13,838 nt of DNA from Bacteroidales bacterium (GCA_028701815.1 JAQVPY010000044.1:1-13838), one strand, 5' to 3'. Counted from the first letter of the stretch, positions 1-8,219 are shown. Translations and numbers: made by a program. The notes: generated from the sequence alone by a model not told the origin.

Positions 1-2
1 GC

Positions 3-488
3 CTTGCCTTCTTCGAAAAAAATGAAGAGATTAAGGAATTCCAATCATATATAGATAAATACCTCCCGCCAATCCCTAATAACCCCGATAAACTGGGCTA
101 TCAGGTAATCGTAGACGAAAATGAGGAAATTGTAGACCAACTTCCTTATACCCTCCTCTCGGGTATCGATCAGGATATCGACCAGGTGAAAGAAGAAGTG
201 CTGCGACTTAACGGAATATTTATTCCGGCACATATCGACCGCGCCACTTTCAGCCTTACAAGCCAACTCGGATTTGTTCCTCCCGACCTCTGCCCCCACG
301 CCTTCGAGATATCCAAATATTGCTCCCGCCAGAAAATACTGAAATTATATCCATATATAGAAAAATACCCGATATTTCAAGACTCTGATGCCCACTTCCC
401 CGAAGATATAGGCTGCGTATGTAACCTGCTCGAGATGGAAGAATTTAACTTCCAAAATTTTAAAAATATTCTCAATCCCATCTCTTAA
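3..488 (+). CDS. PHP-domain metal-dependent phosphoesterase, C-terminal part (5' end outside window)
   Basis: The frame is open from the left edge (codons begin at base 3) to TAA at 486-488, giving about 161 residues of a protein whose N-terminus is missing. PHP domains are metal-dependent phosphoesterases of the polymerase-and-histidinol-phosphatase superfamily. Two late PHP motifs are visible: IPAHIDR (codons near 228-248), with a likely metal-binding histidine, and DSDAH (near 382-396), with a metal-binding Asp and His. The early HxH motif would lie upstream of the window. The stop codon touches the ATG of the following GHKL ATPase, so the two are almost certainly co-transcribed. Known from the family: PHP proteins of this small type often sit beside anti-sigma-like ATPases and Fe-Fe hydrogenase subunits in anaerobes; whether that is so here depends on sequence to the left. 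The substrate is unknown. An internal ATG at 186 is not a credible start, because homology-like sequence continues upstream. Confidence 0.8.
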   Translation, partial: LAFFEKNEEIKEFQSYIDKYLPPIPNNPDKLGYQVIVDENEEIVDQLPYTLLSGIDQDIDQVKEEVLRLNGIFIPAHIDRATFSLTSQLGFVPPDLCPHAFEISKYCSRQKILKLYPYIEKYPIFQDSDAHFPEDIGCVCNLLEMEEFNFQNFKNILNPIS

Positions 489-1022
489 ATGAAAGAAATA
501 GCACTCAACTTCCTTGATATAGCCAATAACTCTATTAGAGCCGGCTGCTCACTTCTCGAAGTAACCCTCAAGGAAAGCGTTAAAGATAATATTATCGCCC
601 TGACTATTAAAGATGACGGCTGCGGAATGGACGCTGAAACTCTGAATAAAGTTACCGACCCCTTCTTCTCAAGCCGTACAACCCGTCATATAGGCCTCGG
701 CGTGCCATTCCTTAAACAACATGCCGAAATGGCCGGCGGCGATTTTAAAATCCAAAGTATAAAGGGTGTCGGCACTACCGTCTACGCCTCTTTCCAATAC
801 GACCACCCCGATAGACAACCCCTCGGCGATATCCCCGATGTTATCCTTATGCTTATCGCATCAAACCCCGAAATTAATTATACCTTCCATAGTATTACCG
901 ACGACGGAGAAATACTCTTCGATACCCGAGAAGTCAAAGATGCTCTCGGAAACGTGCCTGTAAATGACCCTGAAGTCCTAAAATTACTTAAAGATATGAT
1001 GATTGTCGATAAAAATGATTAA
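489..1022 (+). CDS. GHKL-family ATP-binding protein (anti-sigma/histidine-kinase-like ATPase)
   Basis: A 177-residue protein carrying a stand-alone GHKL (HATPase_c) ATP-binding fold without a histidine-phosphorylation domain. The ATPase boxes appear in order: an N box around residues 9-18 (LDIANNSIRAG, with the Asn pair), the G1 box DDGCGM at 42-47, an F-like segment DPFFSSRTT at 57-65, the G2 box HIGLGVPFL at 67-75, and a G3-like GVGTTV at 93-98. About 75 residues after the fold show no motif I recognise. The ATG follows the upstream TAA directly, so translation is probably coupled to the PHP gene. Proteins of this layout act as anti-sigma-type serine kinases or as ATP-dependent conformational switches; the target here is not evident. 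No transmembrane segment is visible, so it is likely cytoplasmic. The fold call is firm and the function is open. Confidence 0.82.
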   Translation: MKEIALNFLDIANNSIRAGCSLLEVTLKESVKDNIIALTIKDDGCGMDAETLNKVTDPFFSSRTTRHIGLGVPFLKQHAEMAGGDFKIQSIKGVGTTVYASFQYDHPDRQPLGDIPDVILMLIASNPEINYTFHSITDDGEILFDTREVKDALGNVPVNDPEVLKLLKDMMIVDKND

Positions 1023-1027
1023 ATTTG
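1020..1027 (+). promoter_or_regulatory. Candidate -7 promoter box for yajC, overlapping a 12-bp palindrome
   Basis: TAAATTTG matches the Bacteroidetes -7 consensus TAnnTTTG exactly and lies 27 nt before the yajC ATG, which would leave a leader of about 20 nt. No good TTTG element is seen 19-21 nt upstream, so this is only a half-supported promoter. The box overlaps the perfect palindrome AATTTGCAAATT at 1022-1033. Confidence 0.33.
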
Positions 1028-1054
1028 CAAATTATTAACCCTAAATAAAATATT

Positions 1055-1396
1055 ATGTCAAACTTACTTTATTCTGTAATATTATTTGCCAAACAAGCAA
1101 CTCCTGTAGGCGCAGACGGCGCAGCTACCAAAAGTAACCCCTATAGCTCTATAATCCTGCTCGTTCTTTTAGTGCTCGCTTTTTACCTCTTCTTTATCCG
1201 CCCCTCTGTGAAAAAACAAAAACAACAGAAAGAGTATCAAAATTCCCTCGCTAAAGGCTCTAATATCGTTACTATCGGCGGAATCCACGGTAAAATTGTA
1301 GAAGTTAACGAAACAACTTTCGTTATCGAAACAGAAGGTTCTAAAATGGAAATCGAAAAAAGCGCCGTTAATGCCGAAATGGCCCCTAAAAAATAA
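1055..1396 (+). CDS. yajC: Preprotein translocase accessory subunit YajC
   Basis: A 113-residue, single-pass inner-membrane protein of the YajC family, which associates with SecDF and helps the Sec translocon. After a short N-terminal stretch comes a hydrophobic helix at about residues 31-48, then the conserved FFIRP and a basic run (SVKKQKQQKEYQ) at 46-62. The family signature IVTIGGIHGKIVEV follows at 71-84. Length and order are normal for the family (about 85-115 residues). The ATG lies 32 nt after the upstream stop, in a gap that carries a possible promoter. The next gene, a YbbR-like protein, starts 11 nt after the stop. The series yajC, YbbR-like, coaE is a familiar Bacteroidetes arrangement and supports one transcript through 3681. 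Confidence 0.94.
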   Translation: MSNLLYSVILFAKQATPVGADGAATKSNPYSSIILLVLLVLAFYLFFIRPSVKKQKQQKEYQNSLAKGSNIVTIGGIHGKIVEVNETTFVIETEGSKMEIEKSAVNAEMAPKK

Positions 1397-1407
1397 TTTC
1401 TCTTGCG

Positions 1408-2334
1408 GTGAAATGGATTAAATTTTATCCGCTTTGGATATGCGTGATGCTCGCCGCTTTGCTGTGGTACGTGTTCTACCTGTCCAACACCGTGACCCTC
1501 GAAATTAAACTTAAGGTCGACTATAAAAATGTGCCCCACGGGTACGTTGTAACTAAAGGATCGGATAAAGTTATTCCCCTGATATTTAATGTTAAAGGTA
1601 ATGAAGTCAACTCCCTGAAGAAAAGCTTTGAGGATGTCTCTCTGTCAGTGGATATGAAACAACTCCACGTCGATTCAATTCTGCCATCACAGACTATTAC
1701 CTATTCGCCGGCCTTGATGGTGAAACAACAAATTATGGACTACCATAAAAATAATGCCGTCTTCGAAATGGGCACGGACTCTGCTGATGTCGTGATTGAA
1801 CGCGCTGTGGCTAAAAAGCTGCCCCTCATAGACAACTTTACCTATTCCTTGCCTCAAGGCGTGATGATTACGAATAATTCGGGACTCTCTGCGGACTCTG
1901 TAGTGGTAGTGGGACTGATGTCGGATATCTTTGACCTTACTGCAGTTAATACCCCTAAAAAAAACCTCGGACAAGTGTGGCAAAATGTCTCCTTCACCGT
2001 TGACCTTGGCGAAGAACTGAAAGATGTTACAGTTATCCCGCAAAAAGTAACCTACTCGCTGTCGGTGAGCCAGTTTACGGAAAACGACGTAAAAATCCCA
2101 CTGTCTGTCGAAAATGACTCCTGCAACTATGAATTCTTCCCTGATGAGATTGATGTTAAATATAATGTCGCTGTGAAAGACTATGGCCTCGTGTCCCCGT
2201 CGATGTTCTCCGTGAAACTCGACTTCGCCGATAATTCAAATATGGCCATTGTCATCCTTGAATCCTCACCCGAATTTATTGACATCATCGACATCTCACC
2301 AAAATATGTCCAATATCTGATCTTTAAGAGATGA
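1408..2334 (+). CDS. YbbR/CdaR-like membrane-anchored protein
   Basis: A 308-residue protein with one N-terminal membrane anchor (about residues 6-25, rich in Trp, Leu and Phe) and a long extracytoplasmic part of beta-rich, repeat-like segments, as expected for YbbR-domain proteins. In Firmicutes the YbbR protein CdaR regulates the c-di-AMP cyclase; in Bacteroidetes its role is not settled. The start is a GTG at 1408; the nearby ATG at 1413 is out of frame and meets a stop after two codons, so GTG is the natural choice. The assignment rests partly on its place between yajC and coaE, because YbbR repeats are weakly conserved. The stop overlaps the coaE start by four bases (ATGA at 2331-2334), which indicates translational coupling. 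Confidence 0.8.
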   Translation: MKWIKFYPLWICVMLAALLWYVFYLSNTVTLEIKLKVDYKNVPHGYVVTKGSDKVIPLIFNVKGNEVNSLKKSFEDVSLSVDMKQLHVDSILPSQTITYSPALMVKQQIMDYHKNNAVFEMGTDSADVVIERAVAKKLPLIDNFTYSLPQGVMITNNSGLSADSVVVVGLMSDIFDLTAVNTPKKNLGQVWQNVSFTVDLGEELKDVTVIPQKVTYSLSVSQFTENDVKIPLSVENDSCNYEFFPDEIDVKYNVAVKDYGLVSPSMFSVKLDFADNSNMAIVILESSPEFIDIIDISPKYVQYLIFKR

Positions 2335-2927
2335 TCAAGGCTGTTGGATTAACCGGTTCTATCGCCTCGGGAAAATCTACCGTGGCTAACATCCTTGAGA
2401 AATTGGGCTATCCTGTCTTCTATGCCGACGATGAAGCGAAAAAATTGTATTACAATCATCAAGTGGCAGCTAAATTGAAGGCTGAAATATCTACGTCTTT
2501 TTATAAAGATGCTAATATCCCGGATTTAAAAAAAATATCGGATTTTATCTTCTCATCACCTGAAAATGCGACGAAGGTGACAAATATCCTGTACCCCTTC
2601 TTAACTCAAACATTACTTGAATGGCAAGAAGCTAACGATAATAAGGCCCGTTACTGCTTCGTCGAAGCAGCAATGCTATTCGAAAGCGGTTGGAATAACC
2701 TGTTTAAAAAGGTCGTATGCGTCTATTGCAGGGAAATTGTAAGATTCGAGAGAATAAAAATCAGAAACGGCGAAAGAGCAGCGGAATATATTAATAGAGC
2801 GCAATTCCAGATGCCCGACGAACAGAAAAATAAACTGGCGGATTTTGTGATAGTTAACGACGGCACAAGGGCTTTGCTGCCTCAGATACTGCTTATGCTG
2901 AATGCTTTAAATGAATGTAATGGATAG
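2331..2927 (+). CDS. coaE: Dephospho-CoA kinase
   Basis: A 198-residue cytoplasmic kinase that phosphorylates the 3'-hydroxyl of dephospho-CoA, the last step of coenzyme A synthesis. The P-loop GSIASGKST is at residues 9-17 and the conserved acidic YADDEAKKL at 31-39. A VEAAMLFESGW segment near 120-130 corresponds to the family's substrate and lid region, and Arg-rich REIVRFERIKIR follows. Length is normal for CoaE (about 195-205). The start codon overlaps the stop of the YbbR-like gene. The 3' end overlaps the next gene's ATG by 17 nt, so all three are probably one operon. CoA made here is the acyl carrier for the oxidoreductase and synthetase encoded further right. Confidence 0.95.
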   Translation: MIKAVGLTGSIASGKSTVANILEKLGYPVFYADDEAKKLYYNHQVAAKLKAEISTSFYKDANIPDLKKISDFIFSSPENATKVTNILYPFLTQTLLEWQEANDNKARYCFVEAAMLFESGWNNLFKKVVCVYCREIVRFERIKIRNGERAAEYINRAQFQMPDEQKNKLADFVIVNDGTRALLPQILLMLNALNECNG

Positions 2928-3681
2928 AGTTATTGGACAAAAAATAATTAAAGATAATGTCGTGTGCGACGCTTCTTGCTTTACCCCTGAAGACGTGTTT
3001 ATTTACGAAGTGATAAAGGTGCGCAATGCCGTGCCACTTTATGCCGATGAACATTTTGCTCGCCTCGTGGCCTCAAACTACGGAAAATTCGTGGGATGCG
3101 ATAAGGAGACTTTTATAAATAATATAAGAATACTGTGTGCCCAAAATGCAATACTTAATAATAATGTTAAGATACTATACGACTATAAACACCTGTATTT
3201 TATCTTTATTAAAAGTCATTACCCGTCGGAAGAAGTACACGAATACGGCGTGAATGTCAGCACAGCCTTGCTGAAAAGAAACGACCCCAATCTGAAAAAG
3301 GTTAATCACGCCCTGCGCTCAACCGCAGACAATATTATGGCAGAAAAAGGAGTCTTTGAAGTGCTCCTCGTTCTCGATAACGGCTGTATTACCGAAGGCA
3401 GCCGCTCTAATGTCTTCTTCCTGAAAGATGAAACCGTATTTACAGCACCCGATGATATGGTGCTTAAGGGAGTGACACGAAATATCGTTATCGATGGCAT
3501 TAAAAAACTCGGACTCAATACCGTTATGAAACCGGTTCTGCTGAAAAATATCGCTTCATACGACAGCGCATTCCTGACGGGTACCTCTATCGACGTGCTT
3601 AATATACGCAGTATCGACGAAATAAATTACAACGTTTCGGGAAAAGTCCTAAAATCTATTAATTTATTGTTCAAACGTTAA
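2911..3681 (+). CDS. Class IV PLP-dependent aminotransferase (BCAT / D-amino acid transaminase / ADC lyase fold)
   Basis: A 256-residue fold-type IV PLP enzyme. The probable Schiff-base lysine is K129, in a KKVNH segment that fits the K-x-x-N pattern of the class. ITEGSRSNVFF at 160-170 carries the conserved Glu (E162) that contacts the PLP pyridine nitrogen. LKGVTR at 185-190 is the phosphate-binding loop, and a Thr-Gly-Thr loop follows near 223-225. Class members include branched-chain and D-amino acid transaminases and aminodeoxychorismate lyase; I cannot tell these apart by eye, and the protein is a little shorter than typical BCATs. The ATG at 2911 lies inside coaE; an in-frame ATG at 2920 is an equally possible start, three codons later. 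It appears to end the yajC-coaE transcript, being followed by a 75-nt gap with promoter-like sequence. Confidence 0.85.
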   Translation: MNVMDRVIGQKIIKDNVVCDASCFTPEDVFIYEVIKVRNAVPLYADEHFARLVASNYGKFVGCDKETFINNIRILCAQNAILNNNVKILYDYKHLYFIFIKSHYPSEEVHEYGVNVSTALLKRNDPNLKKVNHALRSTADNIMAEKGVFEVLLVLDNGCITEGSRSNVFFLKDETVFTAPDDMVLKGVTRNIVIDGIKKLGLNTVMKPVLLKNIASYDSAFLTGTSIDVLNIRSIDEINYNVSGKVLKSINLLFKR

Positions 3682-3734
3682 TAAAATAATAATAAATACG
3701 GCTTGAGAAACGTTACAAATTCGGATTATTATTT

Positions 3735-3742
3735 TAAATTTG
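3735..3742 (+). promoter_or_regulatory. Candidate -7 promoter box for porQ
   Basis: TAAATTTG fits the Bacteroidetes TAnnTTTG box exactly and lies 14 nt before the GTG at 3757. No convincing TTTG element is found about 19 nt upstream. Transcription from it would leave a very short leader. It is plausible only if porQ starts at the GTG and not at the TTG at 3703. Confidence 0.28.
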
Positions 3743-3756
3743 TAAAAAATATCATA

Positions 3757-4800
3757 GTGAGAAAAAATATTATTATTTGTCTGGTCTTCAGTTTGTTCAT
3801 CACTTTTCAGGCTTTTTCGCAAACCGGCGGATCCAGCGCATATTCATTTATGAACGCTGCCGTGTCGCCGCGGCTCGCTGCAATGGGAGTGGATTTTGCG
3901 TCTTTTTACGACAATGATGTGAACCTTGCATGTGCAAACCCTTCACTTATCAACGAAAATATGCATAATGCCCTCTCAATGTCATATACCGATTATTTCT
4001 CGGATATAAATATGGGCTATGCAACCTATTCCCATACCTTCGATAAGGTCGGCTCTTTCGCTGCTACAATGCAGTATATTAATTATGGCGACTTTACTTA
4101 CGCGGACGCTTCGGGCGTTACCTCGGGCTCGTTTCACTGTAACGAACTCGCCGCAGTGATAGGCTGGGGAAGGGCTCTGAATAAGAATTGGAGTATCGGT
4201 GCCAACTTTAAAATGATCTATTCGGGCTTCGAGGCTTATAATTCCTTCGGCCTTGCAGTGGATGTCGCCGGAACATACCATATCCCTGAGAAGAATTTCG
4301 ATATGTCGCTGATAGCTAAAAATATCGGCGCCGAACTCGTGTCCTACGAAAAAGAGAGAAGCAAACTCCCATTCGAGATACAACTCGCATTATCGCAGAA
4401 ACTTGAACATCTACCCTTTAGATATGTTATCCTCCTACATGATTTACAGACATGGAACCTTAGATATGATGACCCGTCGTCTTCTACCGTAACACTCGAC
4501 CCTACAACGGGTGAGGCAATCGGAAAAACCAAGGCTGCCCTGTTCGGAGATAACCTCATGCGCCATATTACTATCGGAGGCGAGTTTACTATCGCTAAAA
4601 TCATTTACCTCCGACTCGGATATAATTATCAGCGTCAACAAGAACTGAAAGTTGACACAATAAGAGGTCTGAACGGATTCTCCTTCGGACTGGGACTGGA
4701 TATTTACCGTTTTGAATTCAGCTACTCCTTTGTATGCTATGCCCTCGGCGGCTCGCCAAACTATTTTAGCATTAAAACTAAGTTGTCTGACTGGTGGTAG
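3757..4800 (+). CDS. porQ: Type IX secretion system protein PorQ (outer-membrane beta-barrel)
   Basis: An outer-membrane protein of the PorQ type, part of the type IX secretion and cell-surface attachment machinery of Bacteroidetes. I start it at GTG 3757: from there the protein opens with a standard signal peptide (basic MRKN, a hydrophobic core IIICLVFSLFITF, cleavage after AFS before Gln at about residue 22), giving 347 residues. The frame stays open to a TTG at 3703, but that would put 18 polar or aromatic residues ahead of the signal peptide. The mature part begins GGSSAYSFMNAAVSPRLAA and continues as alternating strands rich in Tyr, Gly and Asn. It ends in two Trp residues, as outer-membrane barrels often end in an aromatic residue. 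A segment resembling 'ANPSLINE' near mature residue 50 is typical of PorV/PorQ-like barrels. The next gene starts 19 nt downstream but is metabolically unrelated. Confidence 0.85.
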   Translation: MRKNIIICLVFSLFITFQAFSQTGGSSAYSFMNAAVSPRLAAMGVDFASFYDNDVNLACANPSLINENMHNALSMSYTDYFSDINMGYATYSHTFDKVGSFAATMQYINYGDFTYADASGVTSGSFHCNELAAVIGWGRALNKNWSIGANFKMIYSGFEAYNSFGLAVDVAGTYHIPEKNFDMSLIAKNIGAELVSYEKERSKLPFEIQLALSQKLEHLPFRYVILLHDLQTWNLRYDDPSSSTVTLDPTTGEAIGKTKAALFGDNLMRHITIGGEFTIAKIIYLRLGYNYQRQQELKVDTIRGLNGFSFGLGLDIYRFEFSYSFVCYALGGSPNYFSIKTKLSDWW

Positions 4801-4819
4801 AAATTTATAATTTTTAGAT

Positions 4820-6886
4820 ATGATAAATGAAAAATTGATAAACCCTCGTAGTATTGTTGTTGTAGGAGGGTCTAACGACGTTTCCAAACCCGGTGGAAAG
4901 GTCCTGAAAAATTTACTTATCGGTGGCTTTAAAGGCTATTTGTGCGTTGTAAACCCCAAATTGTCGGAAGTTCAAGGCATCAAAGCTTATAATAATGTCG
5001 AGGATATCCCCGACTGCGATCTGGCAATCCTCGCTGTCGCTTCTAAATATTGCCTCCATACCGTTGAAGTCCTCGCTCATCAAAAACATGTCGGAGGATT
5101 TATTATCCTCTCCGCCGGCTTCAGCGAAGAAAATGCCGAAGGCGCCGCTATAGAGAAAGAAATTGTTAAAACGATCAATGAAGTCGGAGGAAGCCTTATA
5201 GGTCCTAATTGCATCGGCTTTATGAATGTAAACTATAAAGGCGTATTCGTCGCGCCGGAACCTCTTCCGAGATGCGACTTTAACGGCATCGACTTTATCT
5301 CCGGATCCGGCGCTACAGCCTTGTTCGTTATGGAGACATGCATGTCGCTCGGCCTGACTTTTAATACTATCGCCTCTGTGGGCAACTGCGCCCAACTCGG
5401 AGTGGAAGAGATGCTCGAATATTTAGATGATACATTCGTCGAAGGTCATAGCCCGAAAACTAAACTCTTGTATATGGAGAGTATCAAAAAACCGGCTAAA
5501 CTTCTCAAACATGCTCGCAGCCTTATATCTAAAGGTTGCCATATCGCCGCAGTTAAAGCCGGCAGCTCCGCTGCAGGCAGTCGCGCCGCTTCTTCTCATA
5601 CCGGCGCCCTCGCAGGCTCCGATACCGCTGTAGAAGCCCTCTTCCGTAAAGCCGGCATCGTCCGCTGCTTCGGAAGAAATGACCTCGCCAGCGTCGCTTC
5701 AGTATTTCATGATAAAGAAATGAAAGGTAGAAATATAGCAATCATCACCCACGCCGGAGGCCCCGGCGTGATGCTTACCGACGCCCTCTCCAACTATAAT
5801 GTCAACGTGCCTCATATCGATTGCCCCGAACTCCTCGCTCAACTTTTCCCCGGTTCCTCTGTCGGAAATCCTATAGATTATCTCGTGACGGGTACCGTGG
5901 AACAACTTGAGACTATTATAGACTATTGCGAGAATAAATTCGACTTCGTCGACGGAATGGTGGTAATATACGGTAATCCCAAACTTTTCGACGTGCGCCC
6001 CGTATTCGACCTCGTGAACAGAAAAATACAGGAATGCAAAAAACCTATATATCCCGTATTCCCTTCAATAATAAATTCTAAGGTTGAAACGGAAGAGTTT
6101 ATCGAAAAAGGTAATGTAAACTTCCCCGATGAAGTAATCCTCGGTAACTCCCTCGGTAAAGTGCTGAATACGCACCCTATGTCTATGGAACGCCCTCCTT
6201 TTACCGTCGACGTGAAAAAGATCAGATCTGTAATAGATAGCGTGGAAGATGGCTATATCGCACCTCAAAAGATTCAGGAACTCCTCGACGCGGCAGGAAT
6301 TAAACGTGCCGGCGAAGCAGTCGTCAAAACAGCCGACGAGGCAGCCGAAGCAGCAGCAAAACTCGGTTTTCCCGTAGTTATGAAGGTCGTGGGCCCTGTA
6401 CATAAATCCGATGTCGGTGGCGTTACACTTAACGTTAATGATGAACAGACAGCCCGCGCAGAATTTGAAAGAATGATCAAAATAAAAGATACTTATGCCG
6501 TCCTTCTGCAGAACATGCTCTCCGGAACAGAACTCTTTGCAGGCGCGAAATTCGAGCCGAAGTTCGGTCACCTCGTCCTTTGCGGCTTAGGCGGTATCTT
6601 TATCGAAGTGCTTAAAGACGTTCAAAGCGGCCTCGTCCCCCTTTCAGTACCTGAAATTACAGGCATGGTTAACAGACTTAAGGGATTTAAAATTTTGCAG
6701 GGTGTGAGAGGTCAGGAAGGCGTAAATATTGATCATTTTATTGAGACCGTGGCAAGACTTTCTATGCTCGTGGAAAGCGCTCCCGAAATAGTCGAGATGG
6801 ACCTTAATCCGCTTTTGGGGAATACCAAAAACGTGACTGTCGTTGACGCACGTGTGAAAATAGAACATAATATTAGACATGAATAA
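4820..6886 (+). CDS. Acyl-CoA (acetate-CoA) ligase, ADP-forming, fused alpha-beta subunits
   Basis: A 688-residue ADP-forming acyl-CoA synthetase converting acyl-CoA, ADP and phosphate to acid, CoA and ATP, the last energy-yielding step of fermentation in several anaerobes and archaea. The alpha part comes first: a CoA-binding Rossmann segment (VVVGGSNDVSKPGG, 13-26), GPNCIGFMN at 128-136, SGSGATALF at 161-169, the phospho-histidine site SSHTGALAGSD with H260, and HAGGPGV at 311-317. The beta part (from about 465) is an ATP-grasp domain: PVVMKVVGP at 518-526 with K522, HKSDVGGV at 528-535 whose H528 matches the second phosphate-shuttling histidine of this family, and DLNPLL at 661-666. Both halves look intact. 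Acyl specificity (acetyl, isobutyryl, phenylacetyl, succinyl) cannot be read by eye. The aminotransferase gene follows after 11 nt, and a 2-oxoacid oxidoreductase operon comes next, which suggests it uses acyl-CoA from amino-acid breakdown. Confidence 0.92.
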   Translation: MINEKLINPRSIVVVGGSNDVSKPGGKVLKNLLIGGFKGYLCVVNPKLSEVQGIKAYNNVEDIPDCDLAILAVASKYCLHTVEVLAHQKHVGGFIILSAGFSEENAEGAAIEKEIVKTINEVGGSLIGPNCIGFMNVNYKGVFVAPEPLPRCDFNGIDFISGSGATALFVMETCMSLGLTFNTIASVGNCAQLGVEEMLEYLDDTFVEGHSPKTKLLYMESIKKPAKLLKHARSLISKGCHIAAVKAGSSAAGSRAASSHTGALAGSDTAVEALFRKAGIVRCFGRNDLASVASVFHDKEMKGRNIAIITHAGGPGVMLTDALSNYNVNVPHIDCPELLAQLFPGSSVGNPIDYLVTGTVEQLETIIDYCENKFDFVDGMVVIYGNPKLFDVRPVFDLVNRKIQECKKPIYPVFPSIINSKVETEEFIEKGNVNFPDEVILGNSLGKVLNTHPMSMERPPFTVDVKKIRSVIDSVEDGYIAPQKIQELLDAAGIKRAGEAVVKTADEAAEAAAKLGFPVVMKVVGPVHKSDVGGVTLNVNDEQTARAEFERMIKIKDTYAVLLQNMLSGTELFAGAKFEPKFGHLVLCGLGGIFIEVLKDVQSGLVPLSVPEITGMVNRLKGFKILQGVRGQEGVNIDHFIETVARLSMLVESAPEIVEMDLNPLLGNTKNVTVVDARVKIEHNIRHE

Positions 6887-6897
6887 AAATAGATAAT

Positions 6898-8208
6898 ATG
6901 ATAGCACCAGCAGACTTGGTAAAAGAAAAAATGCATGCCATCGGCATCGAAGACCTGTCGAAGACATCAATAAGAGAAATCTCGGCCTTGGCCGACTCAC
7001 TTGAGAAAGCGACAGGCGAAAAATACATTAGAATGGAAATGGGCGTCCCCGGATTACCCGTGCCCGAAATCGCCATCAATGCGGAAATAGCTGCACTGAA
7101 AGCAGGCGTCGGGGCTAAATACCCGAATATCAACGGTATCCCCGAACTTAAAAATGAGGCTTCACGGTTTTTGAAACTGTTCCTAAACGTGGACGTTAAA
7201 CCTGAAAATTGCGTTCCTTGCGTCGGCTCTATGCAGGGAGGCTTTACTACTTTTATGACCCTGACACGCCTCAAAAAAGGAAAAGATACAATACTTTTTT
7301 TAGACCCGGGATTTCCGGTTCATAAACAACAGGCTCGCGTAATGGGAGCCCCATACGTCTCTTTCGATGTATATAATTACAGAGGCGAAAAACTGAGAAC
7401 CAAACTCGAAGAATACCTCTCGAAAAATAATATCGCATGCCTTCTCTATTCCAACCCTAACAACCCATCGTGGATATGCTTTACAGAGAATGAACTGATG
7501 ATAATAGCAGAGATGTGTAAAAAATATGACGTCATCCCTATTGAAGACCTCGCGTATTTCGGAATGGACTTCCGTAAGGACTATTCCGTGCCGGGACAAC
7601 CTCCATACCCGCCTTCAATAGCTCATTATCTGGATAAATATGTGCTTCTTGTCTCTAGCTCTAAAGCTTTCAGCTACGCGGGACAGAGAATGGGCTTTAT
7701 CGCTATGTCGAATACTCTGGCAACAACACATTCTGAAGACCTCCTGAGATATTACAACTGGGACGCTTTCGGACGCTGCCTGATATACGGAACACTCTAT
7801 GCTATCAGCTCGGGAACAGCTCACTCGGCACAATACGGGTTCGCTGCAATTCTAAAGGCTTCTAATGACGGCGACTATAACTTTGTCAAAGTGGTTAGAG
7901 AATACGGCGAAAAAGCTCATATCATGAAAGAAATATTTCTGAAAAACGGCTTTAATATCGTCTATGATAAGGACGGGGAAACTCCAATTGCTGACGGCTT
8001 CTATTTTACACTTGCATATAAGAATATGGGCGGTCACGACTTGCTGTTTAACCTTTTGCGATACGGCGTCAGCGCAATAAGCCTGAATATCACAGGCAGC
8101 GAACATGGAAACGGTCTGCGCGCATGCTGCTCAATGGTCCCGCGTTCCCTGTTTGACGCCCTTGAGGTAAGAGTTGCCGACTTCGCGGAAGAATTTATGA
8201 ATAATTGA
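6898..8208 (+). CDS. Class I/II PLP-dependent aminotransferase
   Basis: A 436-residue fold-type I aminotransferase, transferring an amino group between an amino acid and a 2-oxoacid. The PLP-binding residues are in place: CVGSMQGG near 108-115 for the phosphate cup, SNPNNPSW at 185-192 with the Asn that contacts the PLP ring, EDLAYFG at 216-222 with the Asp and Tyr, SSSKAFSYAGQRMGF at 253-267 with Schiff-base K256 and R264, and the C-terminal substrate carboxylate Arg R408 in GLRACCSM. The length is slightly above the usual 390-410, with an N-terminal extension of about 40 residues. It lies 11 nt behind the ADP-forming synthetase and 78 nt ahead of the oxidoreductase operon, so it likely supplies 2-oxoacids to that enzyme. 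The amino acid substrate is not determinable by eye; aromatic or branched-chain donors would fit the context. Confidence 0.88.
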   Translation: MIAPADLVKEKMHAIGIEDLSKTSIREISALADSLEKATGEKYIRMEMGVPGLPVPEIAINAEIAALKAGVGAKYPNINGIPELKNEASRFLKLFLNVDVKPENCVPCVGSMQGGFTTFMTLTRLKKGKDTILFLDPGFPVHKQQARVMGAPYVSFDVYNYRGEKLRTKLEEYLSKNNIACLLYSNPNNPSWICFTENELMIIAEMCKKYDVIPIEDLAYFGMDFRKDYSVPGQPPYPPSIAHYLDKYVLLVSSSKAFSYAGQRMGFIAMSNTLATTHSEDLLRYYNWDAFGRCLIYGTLYAISSGTAHSAQYGFAAILKASNDGDYNFVKVVREYGEKAHIMKEIFLKNGFNIVYDKDGETPIADGFYFTLAYKNMGGHDLLFNLLRYGVSAISLNITGSEHGNGLRACCSMVPRSLFDALEVRVADFAEEFMNN

Positions 8209-8219
8209 TGACAATAAAT

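Noticed and set aside
4783..4815. A TTG and TAATTTTT pair ahead of the acyl-CoA synthetase, considered as a promoter.
   Set aside because: The spacing is 22 nt, outside the usual 19-21, and transcription would begin at the start codon itself. The DNA here is AT-rich enough to give such matches by chance.
6065..6571. A 168-codon minus-strand open frame within the acyl-CoA synthetase gene.
   Set aside because: It is antisense to the intact ATP-grasp half of the enzyme and has a Cys- and Phe-rich, low-plausibility product without a recognisable motif.
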